NCBI RefSeq assembly: GCF_004137345.1
Contig: NZ_SDWV01000009.1
Coordinates: 62,001-126,000 of the forward strand
Direction: 5' to 3'
DNA from: Nocardioides zhouii
GTDB lineage: Bacteria > Actinomycetota > Actinomycetes > Propionibacteriales > Nocardioidaceae
Length of the DNA stretch: 64,000 bases
Positions 1-8,479 of the stretch are shown here, piece by piece (the stretch's first letter is position 1; every line of letters starts with the position of its first letter). The position numbers and the translations under genes were made by a program. A model generated the notes under the pieces. It saw nothing but the letters and a program-made list of their open reading frames with translations, searched no databases and was not told where the DNA came from.

Positions 1-1004
1 CCACCGACCCGCGCAACGTCATCGTCATCGGCTCGGGGCCTTCGGGCTACACCGCTGCCGTGTACGCCGCCCGCGCCGCGCTCGAGCCCCTCGTCTTCGA
101 GGGGTCGGTGACCGCCGGCGGTGCGCTGATGAACACCACCGAGGTCGAGAACTTCCCCGGCTTCCGCGACGGCATCATGGGCCCCGCCCTGATGGACGAG
201 ATGCGCGCCCAGGCCGAGCGCTTCGGCGCCGAGCTCATCTCCGACGACATCGTCGAGGTCGACCTCACCGGCGACATCAAGGTGGTCAAGACGGCCACCG
301 ACACCTACACCGCGCGATCGGTGATCCTCGCGACCGGCTCGGGCTACCGCAAGCTCGGCCTGCCCCGCGAGGAGGAGCTCTCCGGTCGCGGCGTCTCGTG
401 GTGCGCGACCTGCGACGGCTTCTTCTTCCGCGAGCAGGCCATCGCCGTCGTCGGTGGCGGTGACTCCGCGATCGAGGAGGCCACGTTCCTCACCCGCTTC
501 GGCTCGAAGGTCTACCTGATCCACCGCCGCGACGAGCTGCGCGCCTCCAAGATCATGCAGGAGCGCGCCTTCGCCGACCCCAAGCTCGAGATGGTGTGGA
601 ACTCCGAGATCGCCGCCATCAACGGCGCCGAGCGGCTCGAGTCGGTCACCCTGCGCGACACCGTCACCGGCGAGGAGCGCGGCCTCGACGTGACCGGCCT
701 CTTCATCGCCATCGGCCACGACCCCCGCTCCGAGCTGCTCACCGGCCAGGTCGACCTCGACGACGACGGCTACGTCCTCGTCGACCACCCCTCGACGGCC
801 ACCAACCTGCCCGGCGTGTTCGCTGCCGGCGACCTCGTCGACCACCACTACCGCCAGGCGATCACCGCCGCCGGCACCGGCTGCGCCGCCGCCCTCGACG
901 CCGAGCGCTTCATCGCCGCCCTCGACCACGAGGCGTCGACGGCCGGCGAGGCCGCCGCCACCGTTGAGGCGATCAGCGAAGAGGTGCAGACAGCCGGCGC
1001 CTGA
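1..1004 (+). CDS. trxB: Thioredoxin reductase, 5' end outside window
   Basis: NADPH-dependent flavoenzyme that reduces thioredoxin in the cytoplasm. The open frame runs from the window edge (frame begins at base 3) and its start codon lies upstream. The FAD-binding motif GSGPSG is seen within the first 20 codons, the redox motif CATC (in SWCATCDG) follows about 130 residues later, then an NADPH-binding GGGDSA motif, and a C-terminal FAD-contacting stretch FAAGD. The visible part covers nearly all of a usual ~320-residue enzyme. It ends in TGA at 1002-1004 and is convergent with the lipase-like gene. In many actinobacteria trxA follows directly; here trxA lies about 28.5 kb away. Identification is secure. 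Confidence 0.95.
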   Translation, partial: TDPRNVIVIGSGPSGYTAAVYAARAALEPLVFEGSVTAGGALMNTTEVENFPGFRDGIMGPALMDEMRAQAERFGAELISDDIVEVDLTGDIKVVKTATDTYTARSVILATGSGYRKLGLPREEELSGRGVSWCATCDGFFFREQAIAVVGGGDSAIEEATFLTRFGSKVYLIHRRDELRASKIMQERAFADPKLEMVWNSEIAAINGAERLESVTLRDTVTGEERGLDVTGLFIAIGHDPRSELLTGQVDLDDDGYVLVDHPSTATNLPGVFAAGDLVDHHYRQAITAAGTGCAAALDAERFIAALDHEASTAGEAAATVEAISEEVQTAGA

Positions 1005-1011
1005 TGCGCCG

Positions 1012-1040
1012 CTGACGGCCGCGGCTGAGGTTGCGGTCAG
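1012..1040. terminator. Possible bidirectional terminator hairpin
   Basis: CTGACGGC at 1012-1019 and GCGGTCAG at 1033-1040 form an 8-bp inverted repeat with one mismatch, between the convergent trxB and lipase-like genes. There is no T-tract. The location is the main support, and it overlaps the last codon of the lipase-like gene. Confidence 0.3.
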
Positions 1041-2083
1041 TCGTCCGGTGTGCCTTCGCGGAAGGCATCCCAAGCACTGTGATTCCCCCACCCGATGAAG
1101 TGCTGCTCGCCCAGCGCGCCGGGTGCCACGGTCGGGATGGGAACCCTCGCGACCTGCTGCGCCACGTTGATGCCGTCCTGGACGGCGCCGAGCTCGTCGT
1201 TGTTGGTGGAGTAGTTGACCACATTGTCGGCAGCACGGAACGACGACTCCCCAGTGACACGGCTGGAGCGTTCGAAGGTCCCCGCCGCGTAGTCGAGAAG
1301 GCTCACCGAGTTTCCCCCCGCGGTCGAGGCGTACAGGTAGTCCCCAGCGCTCACTCCGGCCGCGTTGAAGGTCACGGCGCGCGCTCCCGTTGCCACCGAT
1401 GCGAGCGCCGCATTCCGCCCGCCGAGGGAGTGCCCGGTCAAGATGAGATTGTCCGCTCCCACACTGTGCTTGAGTGCCAGTGCGAGGGCGACACTGGCCT
1501 CGGCCTGCGCGGACACGTGGTAAGGGTTCGCACCACTGAAGTTGTTGGTCCAGTCGGCACCGCGCAGATCCCCCTCGGTCCCTCCGAACGACACGATGAT
1601 CCGCCCGTGAGCGTCCCGATAGACCTTGGCATCGAACCCGGTGCGCTCGTCGCGCAGCATCCCCGGAGTGATCCCGAGCCTCTTGAGCTCGTCCTTGCCC
1701 AGTTGGGTGTAGCCGTCCTTGGTGATGCCCTTCTTGTTGCTCGCTCCGGACTCGGCGAATTCGACCAGGTCGCGGTCGCTCACCTTCGCCGGTGGTCTCG
1801 TGGAAGCGCCCGTCGCAGCAGCGCTGGCGCGGTCCTGCTGGTCGGCCTCCAGCCGCAGCTGCTTCGCCTGGGCAGAAAGCGCCGCCGAAGCCTGACGCAG
1901 CTTCACCGAATGCTCGGAGTCCCAGGTGTGCCGGAACCTGACCGCGAACGGTCCGGCCCAGGCCGAGATCTGGATGCCGTTGCGCACCTGGTGGCTGGTC
2001 TGGGTGAGCTGGTTCGCGGCCTGCTCGAAGGCTCGTGCCAGGTTCCGCATCTGCTCCAGGTCGGCGCCGATCAATCCGGACAT
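1037..2083 (-). CDS. WXG100-headed lipase-like (alpha/beta hydrolase) protein, probable secreted effector
   Basis: 348 residues. Residues 1-90 form a helical WXG100/ESX-like head with the W-A-G turn at W42-A43-G44. The head closely parallels those of the proteins at 2685-3641 and 3710-3976. Residues ~100-348 look like an alpha/beta-hydrolase: the nucleophile elbow GHSLGG places the candidate Ser at 219, followed by a small-residue-rich helix and a C-terminal His-containing segment (QHFIGWGNHS). Such LXG/WXG-lipase fusions are typical type VII effectors, so secretion by the EccC of this operon and an anti-cell or phospholipid activity are inferred. The ATG start overlaps the preceding stop by one base (TGATG), implying translational coupling. 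It is the last gene of the cluster. Substrate unknown. Confidence 0.75.
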   Translation of the reverse strand: MSGLIGADLEQMRNLARAFEQAANQLTQTSHQVRNGIQISAWAGPFAVRFRHTWDSEHSVKLRQASAALSAQAKQLRLEADQQDRASAAATGASTRPPAKVSDRDLVEFAESGASNKKGITKDGYTQLGKDELKRLGITPGMLRDERTGFDAKVYRDAHGRIIVSFGGTEGDLRGADWTNNFSGANPYHVSAQAEASVALALALKHSVGADNLILTGHSLGGRNAALASVATGARAVTFNAAGVSAGDYLYASTAGGNSVSLLDYAAGTFERSSRVTGESSFRAADNVVNYSTNNDELGAVQDGINVAQQVARVPIPTVAPGALGEQHFIGWGNHSAWDAFREGTPDD

Positions 2084-2685
2084 CAGACGGCCCAGAACCC
2101 GCGAACGGCTTCGATCAGGGCAGTCGGATCGTCAACCGCCCCCCGTGGTGTGCCGTCCTCTTCGACGCGGACGGTCCCGGCACCGCGTCTCCGCAATCCT
2201 CCAAGAGGACGTCGGTCTGAAGACCAGAACGCCACGGCAACGTCCCCAGCGCCTTCGCCGGAGACCTGCTCGGCCAGCAGCTCGAGGGAATGCTCCAGCT
2301 CGATCTCGTGCAGGACATGCGTGCCGGAGACGTCGGATCTCACAGCGATCAGGCCGGCGCTTCTGTCTGCTCGGAAGAGACACAGGATCGGCGCATCGGC
2401 CGGGATCCTGTCCTGCTCGTCGACTGCGGCAGCAGTCGCCCACGGCCTGGCCCCGAGGCATGTCGCCGCAAGGCCGAGCGCGTCGTCCGGCTCCCCGTCC
2501 TCGTTGACGAGGGATCGCACCGCCAGGGACCGTAGGCCGCGTCCGGACGCACGGACCATGTCGTTCTCGTCGGTCACGTCAACGGTCCGCAAGGCGGTCC
2601 ACCAGGCACGACCTGAGACGGCGGCCAAGGCCATCACCTCGTCGTCGGTGAGCGCGAGAGATCGGACGGTGATGGTGTCAGTCAT
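2083..2685 (-). CDS. Unrecognised 200-aa protein between two WXG100-headed genes
   Basis: 200 residues, soluble, acidic, with no signal peptide or membrane segment. I do not recognise the family. It has alternating hydrophobic beta-like segments (for example APILCLFRADRSAGLIAV) and a C-terminal helix ending GFWAV. The start shares one base with the stop of the gene before it (TGATG), and its stop shares one base with the start of the lipase-like gene, so the three are probably translated together. By position it could be an EspG-like chaperone for the WXG-headed proteins, or an immunity protein for one of them. Neither role is shown by a motif. Confidence 0.6.
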   Translation of the reverse strand: MTDTITVRSLALTDDEVMALAAVSGRAWWTALRTVDVTDENDMVRASGRGLRSLAVRSLVNEDGEPDDALGLAATCLGARPWATAAAVDEQDRIPADAPILCLFRADRSAGLIAVRSDVSGTHVLHEIELEHSLELLAEQVSGEGAGDVAVAFWSSDRRPLGGLRRRGAGTVRVEEDGTPRGAVDDPTALIEAVRGFWAV

Positions 2686-3641
2686 CAGAAGATGCTCCAG
2701 ATTTTCTCGGTGAAGACCTCGTGGGCTGCCTTGCCGAATTCCTCGGCCACCATCCCCGCGCCACCGTTGGAGCGGACGAAGTCGACGGTGTTGTGGAACG
2801 CCTCCGGGCTCCAGTCGACGTCCTTGCCGGCGTCGGCCGCCATGTTGAGCGACGACAGAGCCATGCCTCCGAGGTACCCGACGGGGTTCTTGCTCGTCTT
2901 CAGGGCGGCCGCCACCGTCTTGCTCACTCCCAGAGGGGTGGGATTGGTCGCCAGTTCCGCCGCTGCAGACGCCAGCCCTGCACGACCCAGGAACTTGTCC
3001 AACTTGCCGAGACCCGGGATGTTGTCAACCTTCTGCCCCAAGCCGTTGACGGAGAAGATGCCGTTGAAGCTGCGCTTGTACTTCAGGAAGTCAGAAGCCC
3101 GTGGCCCGAGTTCCTTGGGCAGAGGAACGTTCTTGGGCAGCCGAAGATCTCGGCTCTTGCGCAACAGGTCCTCCCAGCCCTTGGGATACCTGCCCACCAG
3201 GCTCGCGTTACGTCCCAACGCGCCCGTCGCGCCAAGGATCCCGAGGACACCGAACTCCTGTTGGAACTTGGTCTGGAAGTTGTCCCAGAACTCGAGGGGG
3301 GACGTCGGAACCGCCCTGTCCCGGGAGTAGCCGCCACCGCCACCCGTCGACTGCCCGGCAATCGAGCCGCCCCCCGCGCTGCTCGCCTGCCGCTGCTGCT
3401 GGGCCTGGATGCGCAGCTCCTTGGCGGCCCCCCGCAGGAACCCGGCCGTCCGCTTGAGCTGGGGGCCGTGGCGGTGGTCCCAGTCGTTGCGGAAGCGGGT
3501 GGCCCGTGGCCCGGCCCACGGGTTGGCGACAACCGCGACGCGGATCCGGAGAACCGTCGCCTCGAGCGAGCTCGCCCCACGGTCGAAGTCGCCCGCCAGC
3601 CGGTCCAGGGCGTCCGGGTCGGCGCCGATCATGCCGTTCAT
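2685..3641 (-). CDS. WXG100-headed protein with uncharacterised C-terminal region, probable type VII substrate
   Basis: 318 residues. The N-terminal ~95 residues form a WXG100-like helical hairpin (W42-A43-G44), homologous in layout to the heads of the lipase-like protein and the stand-alone WXG100 protein. A Gln/Ser/Gly-rich linker (~88-110) leads to a C-terminal region with many Gly/Ala/Leu helices (for example GYLGGMALSSL) and a KIWSIF tail, which I cannot assign. The start at 3641 is preceded by a clear GAGGAG ribosome-binding site. It follows the WXG100 gene by 68 nt, and a 9-bp hairpin sits in that gap. Secretion and toxin or partner function are inferred from architecture and neighbours. 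Confidence 0.65.
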   Translation of the reverse strand: MNGMIGADPDALDRLAGDFDRGASSLEATVLRIRVAVVANPWAGPRATRFRNDWDHRHGPQLKRTAGFLRGAAKELRIQAQQQRQASSAGGGSIAGQSTGGGGGYSRDRAVPTSPLEFWDNFQTKFQQEFGVLGILGATGALGRNASLVGRYPKGWEDLLRKSRDLRLPKNVPLPKELGPRASDFLKYKRSFNGIFSVNGLGQKVDNIPGLGKLDKFLGRAGLASAAAELATNPTPLGVSKTVAAALKTSKNPVGYLGGMALSSLNMAADAGKDVDWSPEAFHNTVDFVRSNGGAGMVAEEFGKAAHEVFTEKIWSIF

Positions 3642-3674
3642 CGATGCTCCTCAGGGATGTGGATGTCCGCGGTC

Positions 3675-3701
3675 GGTGCGTGGCCCGAGCCACCACGCAC
3701 C
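3675..3701 (-). other. RNA hairpin after WXG100 gene
   Basis: GGTGCGTGG (3675-3683) and CCACGCACC (3693-3701) form a perfect 9-bp stem with a 9-nt loop, beginning 8 nt downstream of the WXG100 stop codon on the minus strand. There is no T-tract, so it is more likely a 3'-end stabiliser, processing stop or partial terminator than a complete one. It pairs with the hairpins at 4026-4062 on the other side of the gene. Confidence 0.6.
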
Positions 3702-3709
3702 AGACGGGT

Positions 3710-3976
3710 TCAGCGGGAGACCTGGTCCTGGTCGTTCGCGTTCTGCGACGCGGCCTGCGACGCCTGAGCGAGGGCCTCGGCCACGTTGCGGAGGTTCGTC
3801 GAGTGGGTGCCGTCCCACTCGCTCTTGAAGCGTGCCTGGTCCTGCCCGACCCAGGTGGTGCCGCCGAGCTTGGAGCTGAGCTGCGACTGGAGGTTCTTGA
3901 CCTGCTCCGACGCCTGCTGCAGCTGACGGGACAGCGCGCGGACCTCTTCGACGTTCATTCCGATCATGCCGGCCAT
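3710..3976 (-). CDS. WXG100 family (ESAT-6-like) secreted protein
   Basis: 88 residues, the usual size of EsxA/WXG100 proteins. Two amphipathic helices flank the W42-V43-G44 turn; the rest is polar and rich in Gln and Asn. WXG100 proteins form helical-hairpin dimers exported by the EccC-driven type VII system and act as substrates or co-secretion partners. The ATG is preceded by AAGGAG with a 7-nt spacer, one of the strongest ribosome-binding sites in the locus. It lies 90 nt downstream of eccC. That gap carries two stable hairpins and another hairpin follows the gene, suggesting dosage control independent of the ATPase. A WXG100 partner is not obvious, so it may homodimerise or pair with the heads of the two downstream fusion proteins. 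Confidence 0.9.
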   Translation of the reverse strand: MAGMIGMNVEEVRALSRQLQQASEQVKNLQSQLSSKLGGTTWVGQDQARFKSEWDGTHSTNLRNVAEALAQASQAASQNANDQDQVSR

Positions 3977-4025
3977 GGTGTTTCTCCTTCTGGTGTGTGT
4001 GGTGTGGTGTAGCTGAATCGTGGAT

Positions 4026-4062
4026 GCCCGCCGAGCGGGCGTCGATGGGTCGGTCGACCCAT
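4026..4062 (-). other. Two tandem hairpins between eccC and the WXG100 gene
   Basis: ATGGGTC/GACCCAT (4045-4062, 7-bp stem, 4-nt loop) starts a few bases after the eccC stop. GCCCGC/GCGGGC (4026-4040, 6-bp stem, 3-nt loop) follows. Neither has a T-tract. They fit mRNA processing or partial termination that separates WXG100 expression from eccC. Confidence 0.6.
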
Positions 4063-4066
4063 GGGG

Positions 4067-7000
4067 CTAGGCGGGGTAAGGGATCTGCACCTGAGTGGCC
4101 ACGCCTCCGCGCACCCAGTAGCCGCGACCGACGGCGAAGTCGGCCTGCTTGACGTTGGGGAGCGTGGTCTTGGCAAGGCTGTCGCCGTCGTTGGCATCGG
4201 GCTGCAGGAGCAGCGCTGCGCGCGCGGCCTTGACGGCCTCGCCGAGGTCGCCGTACGCCGAGCTCCACGACGCGGTCTCCCCCTCCGCGACGACGAGGTG
4301 TCCGTTGCGGCGCGCGGACACGACCACGGCCTGGAGGTCGGCCTCGGCAGCGGTGCCGACGAGCTCGGGCATGGCCTCGATGACGACCATGACGGGATGT
4401 GTGGCGCCGTCCTGCTCCACGAGGGGCCGCAGGGCGTCGGCCACCTCGGTGACCTCGTCGGTGCCGCACGCCGACCAGTCCCACCCCCCGGCCACTGCCA
4501 GCGGGCTACGCCGCGGAGTGAGGAACGCGCGCCGCACCTCGGGTCGCGCCCGTCGTACGGACTCGGCGAGCCAGCGCAGAGCCGTGGTCCGCCCCGATCC
4601 GGCCGGGCCGGCCAGGATGAAGACCGAGGCAAGGTCGAGACCGACCGGCTGGAGGGTGTCGTAGGCGACACCCAGCACCGGCCGACCGGCCAGCGACGCG
4701 GGCACGGCCGACTCCGGGATGTGGCTGCCCAGCACCTCGATCGGCGCCGGTCGCGACCGGACGATCGTCGCGATCTCGACGGCGAGCTCCTCGATGAGCC
4801 GGGCCTGGGCCGCCACCGCCACCTCCGCGCCGAGGATGGCGAGCTGGAGCTCCTGGGGGTTGTCGGGCTGCACACAGCGTCCGGGAGGGCTCTCCGGTCC
4901 CAGCACGTCACGCGGCACGTTGAGCGACAGGTAGCTGTCCTCATCGGGCTGCCTCATCACGATGCGCCGCTGGAACGAGGCCTGGATCGCCATCGGGACG
5001 GCACCCTCGCGGTCCGCCGACATCGCGATGTGCACGCCGACCGAGCGGCCCTCGGCCAGCAGCCGCTGGAAGTTCATCCACGTCCGCTGGTGTCTCGTGG
5101 CGCTCTCGTAGGCCTCCCTCATGGCAGCGAAGCCGTCGATGAGCAGCATGATGCGCGGCTCGTCCTCGTGGCCCGGGAGCTTCCGGTAGCCGGAGAGCGT
5201 GTCGGCGTTGGCGGCACCGAACCGCACCGACCGGTCCTCGACCTCGCCCACGAGACGCTCCAGGAGGCGTACGACCCGCTCCTCGTCGTCGCCCGCGACG
5301 ATCGGCGCGACATGGGGCATCGGCTCGAGCAGCCGCAGCCCACCGCCGGCGAAGTCCAGGCCGTAGACGTGCGCGCCCCCTCCTCGCGGACTGATGGCCG
5401 ACGCCACGGCGAGGGTGCGCAGGGCCGTGGTCTTGCCGCAGCCGCTGGTGCCGATGAAGAGGATGTTGCCGTCGGAGTCGGGCCGGTAGTACTCGGGCAC
5501 CTGACGCTGGTGGTCCGGGTCGTCGAGCACGCCGAGCACGAGCTCGGCGTCGGTCCGCTGACGCAGGCGCTCCAGGTTGTACGACGGCGCCAGCGGCTCG
5601 AGCCACGGTCGCCTCGGGTCGGGCACGGCGGCCTGCACGCAGGCGTCGCGGACGGTCCGCACCACGCGGGTGATGTCCGTCTCCACGCCGTCGAGGGAGA
5701 CGGCCGGTTTCGGCGTCGTCCAGGTCCTGCCCCGCCCGAAGTCGAGCTCCTCCACCAGCACCTGCGCGGGAGGGACGACGGCGGGCGTGCGCGCGCTGGG
5801 GAACCCCGACTGAAAACGGGACAGGCGACCCGGTCCGGTCTTGGCGGCACCGCGGCCCGGGGTCGAGGGGTCGAAGTGCGCGGCCATGGGGCTGTCGAGC
5901 ACGTCGGAGGAGTCGACCTCGTCTGCCATCCGCAGGGCCACGCGCAGGTTGGTGTTGGCCCGGAGGCTGTCACTGATCACACCCGTGGGGCGCTGCGTGG
6001 CCATGATCAGGTGGAGGCCCAGGCTGCGACCGCGCTGCGCGACGTCGATGACGCCGTCGACGAACTCGGGCACCTCGGTCTTGAGCGCGGCGAACTCGTC
6101 GATGACGATGATGAGGCTCGGCGGGCAGTCGGGGTCGCCGGTCTTCTCGAGCTCGATGAGGTCCTTGGCCCGCTTGCTGCGCAGCAGCCGCTCCCGGTGG
6201 TGGAGCTCGGCGCGCAGGCTGCGGAGCGCACGACGTACGAGGTGGGGCGACAGGTCGGTCACCAGGCCGACGCAGTGGGGCAGCTCGACGCACTGCGCGA
6301 AGGCCGCGCCACCCTTGTAGTCGACGAAGAGGAAGGTCACCCGGTCCGGGCTCAGCGCGTGGGCGAGGCCGAGGACCCAGGCCTGCAGGAACTCGCTCTT
6401 GCCCGCGCCCGTCGTGCCTCCCACGAGGGCGTGCGGACCCTGGAGACGCAGGTCGAGCGCGAAGGGCTCGCTCCCGGCGTGCCCCACCAGGGCTCGCAGG
6501 CTGACGGGTTGCTCTCGCGGTGCCGGAGGCGCCGATCGGTCGGTGAGCGATCCGTTCTCCCGCCAGCGGTTCACCACGACCGACGGATCGTCGCTGGCCT
6601 CCTGACCCAGGAGGCTGACGACCGCCACGGAGCGAGGCAGGTCCGACTCGTCGCTGATCGGGCTGCCCGCGTCGACGACGGGCGTGAGGATCCTGGCGAG
6701 GTGACCGGCGTCGCCGCGCGCCATGCTCTCGACGCGCAGCGGGGTGAGCGTCAGGCCGCGGCGCACCATGCCGGCGTGGGGGGAGGCACTGTCGGTCAGG
6801 TCCACGAAGGTGCGGCAGCTCGCCGGCAGGTCCTGGCGACGCTCGGCGCACCAGACGACATGGACACCGACGTCGGGCCCCTGCTCCGTGAGCCGGGTCA
6901 GGCGGGCCAGGTCGGTCGAGGGTTCGTCGACCACCAGGACCACGGCCGGGACCTGGGCGCGGTGGTCCGACCCCTCGTCGACGACCGGGCCGCGCTCGGG

Positions 7001-8479
7001 TGACTCCTCGGACCGCTCGCCGAGCCTCGTGGTGACCAGCTCCTCGAGCCGGTCCAGCAGGGCAGAGCCCGTGGCGGGGTCGGCCGCGAGGTGGTTGCCC
7101 GTCAGGGGGCTGTGAGGTGAGCTGGTGTGCGGGAGCCACTCGAGCCAGCCCCAGGCATCCCGGGTCCCGGGTGAGGCCAGTGCGGTCAGGACCAGCTCGG
7201 ACGGCGCATGCAGGATGGCGAGCTGCGCCACGACTCCCGCAGCCACTCCCCGCATCGCCTCGGGACCTCCGCAGACGCCCAGGTTGCCGACGCTCGGCAG
7301 GTGGCAGGCGACGGCGGAGTCGTGCATCACGGCGTACTTCGCGGTGAGCTCCTGGCCTCGCGCCACGAGGTCGGGGATGCCGTCCGCGGAGGGCTGGCGA
7401 TCGTCGAACCCGGCGAAGGGAGTCACGTCCCCGGTGCCCAGCCGGACCGACAGGAACTCCGGGTGCTCCGGTCGACGCGACCAGAGGACGTCGGTCCGCC
7501 GGCCGGCCGCCTCCACGCAGCGGCCCAGGGTCGGGTACAGCTCCTCCAGGGCGACGCGATCCCGCTCGTGGCGTGATGCCATCTCCTCGTCGAGTCGCGC
7601 CAGCGAGGCGTCGTACGACGCACGCACCGCGGCGAGCTTCTTCCTGCTCTGGCGGCGCTGGTCGAGGTAGGAACCGATCATCAGCAGGGGGCTCAGTGCC
7701 ACGAACAGAACGGCGATCGCCGAGCGCGTGAAGGCGAAGAGTGCAGCACCCATCACCAGCGGAGCGACGAGCGCGAGGACCGGCAGGTGGGCGGGGTCGG
7801 GCTCACTGGGCGCGGACGGCAGCTCGCGTTGGAGGTCCTCGGGACGACGCAGGACCCGCGGGGACCGGGTGAAGGCGATGTCCGTGCTCGCGCTCGTGGG
7901 CGAGGCCGACCCGGTCACCGCGATCGTGATCTCGGTGGCTCCGAGCTGGGCGATGTCGCCGTGTCCCAGGACGATGCGCGAGACGCGCATGCCGCCGACC
8001 AGGACGCCGTTGGCGGAGTTCTCGTCGAGGATCTCGACCTGCGCCCCGATGTTGAGCCGGGCATGGCGCTTGGACACCATCGTGTCGCTCAGTCGTACGT
8101 CGCAGTCGGCCGCCCGACCCACCGTCACGCTTCCGGACGGCAGGCGCACCTGCAGGCCGGCGTCCGGGCCTGCGGTCACGGTCAGGACGGCGGCCGCCGG
8201 ACGGGAGGCCCCCTCCTGCGCCGCAGACGCGAGCTCGACCCGAGCTCCCGAACGCAGGCCCGAGTCGATCAGCGCCAGGCTCGGATCCAGCACGACATCG
8301 GATGCACCGACGGCCGCGCGCAGCGTGAGCACGCCGCCCGGGACGTGCCCGGCGAACTCCTTGGCTCCCGCAAGGGTCTGGGCGAGCGTCCCGGCCGTGG
8401 TCGTGCCGTCGGCCGTCACCAGGAGGTTGCGTTCGGGCGACTGCGCGCCCGGCTGGTGCAGGGTCAGCTTGAGCTTCAC
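4067..8479 (-). CDS. eccC: EccC/EssC-type FtsK/SpoIIIE ATPase with N-terminal FHA domain
   Basis: 1470 residues, the membrane motor of a type VII-like secretion system. Order: N-terminal beta-rich region (1-85), FHA domain (~95-170, with GRAADCDVRLSD and SKRHARL), two membrane segments (~230-265), then three FtsK-like ATPase modules. Walker A motifs are GGTTGAGKS (~686), GTSGCGKTT (~1008) and GPAGSGRTT (~1291). Module 1 has a full Walker B (IIVIDEF). Module 2 reads LLIDGF and module 3 has Arg for Lys plus VVIEAM, so only module 1 looks fully catalytic. I chose the GTG at 8479 because it overlaps the upstream TGA (GTGA). The N-terminal FHA resembles Firmicutes EssC more than mycobacterial EccCa/b. 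The WXG100 substrate gene follows. Confidence in family is very high. Confidence 0.93.
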   Translation of the reverse strand: MKLKLTLHQPGAQSPERNLLVTADGTTTAGTLAQTLAGAKEFAGHVPGGVLTLRAAVGASDVVLDPSLALIDSGLRSGARVELASAAQEGASRPAAAVLTVTAGPDAGLQVRLPSGSVTVGRAADCDVRLSDTMVSKRHARLNIGAQVEILDENSANGVLVGGMRVSRIVLGHGDIAQLGATEITIAVTGSASPTSASTDIAFTRSPRVLRRPEDLQRELPSAPSEPDPAHLPVLALVAPLVMGAALFAFTRSAIAVLFVALSPLLMIGSYLDQRRQSRKKLAAVRASYDASLARLDEEMASRHERDRVALEELYPTLGRCVEAAGRRTDVLWSRRPEHPEFLSVRLGTGDVTPFAGFDDRQPSADGIPDLVARGQELTAKYAVMHDSAVACHLPSVGNLGVCGGPEAMRGVAAGVVAQLAILHAPSELVLTALASPGTRDAWGWLEWLPHTSSPHSPLTGNHLAADPATGSALLDRLEELVTTRLGERSEESPERGPVVDEGSDHRAQVPAVVLVVDEPSTDLARLTRLTEQGPDVGVHVVWCAERRQDLPASCRTFVDLTDSASPHAGMVRRGLTLTPLRVESMARGDAGHLARILTPVVDAGSPISDESDLPRSVAVVSLLGQEASDDPSVVVNRWRENGSLTDRSAPPAPREQPVSLRALVGHAGSEPFALDLRLQGPHALVGGTTGAGKSEFLQAWVLGLAHALSPDRVTFLFVDYKGGAAFAQCVELPHCVGLVTDLSPHLVRRALRSLRAELHHRERLLRSKRAKDLIELEKTGDPDCPPSLIIVIDEFAALKTEVPEFVDGVIDVAQRGRSLGLHLIMATQRPTGVISDSLRANTNLRVALRMADEVDSSDVLDSPMAAHFDPSTPGRGAAKTGPGRLSRFQSGFPSARTPAVVPPAQVLVEELDFGRGRTWTTPKPAVSLDGVETDITRVVRTVRDACVQAAVPDPRRPWLEPLAPSYNLERLRQRTDAELVLGVLDDPDHQRQVPEYYRPDSDGNILFIGTSGCGKTTALRTLAVASAISPRGGGAHVYGLDFAGGGLRLLEPMPHVAPIVAGDDEERVVRLLERLVGEVEDRSVRFGAANADTLSGYRKLPGHEDEPRIMLLIDGFAAMREAYESATRHQRTWMNFQRLLAEGRSVGVHIAMSADREGAVPMAIQASFQRRIVMRQPDEDSYLSLNVPRDVLGPESPPGRCVQPDNPQELQLAILGAEVAVAAQARLIEELAVEIATIVRSRPAPIEVLGSHIPESAVPASLAGRPVLGVAYDTLQPVGLDLASVFILAGPAGSGRTTALRWLAESVRRARPEVRRAFLTPRRSPLAVAGGWDWSACGTDEVTEVADALRPLVEQDGATHPVMVVIEAMPELVGTAAEADLQAVVVSARRNGHLVVAEGETASWSSAYGDLGEAVKAARAALLLQPDANDGDSLAKTTLPNVKQADFAVGRGYWVRGGVATQVQIPYPA

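Noticed and set aside
4061-7003. Very long plus-strand open frame opposite eccC, and similar frames opposite the giant gene (18846-21773, 22737-24938)
   Set aside because: Low-complexity Arg/Gly/Val/Asp-rich translation produced by GC-rich third positions of the real minus-strand genes; no motifs.
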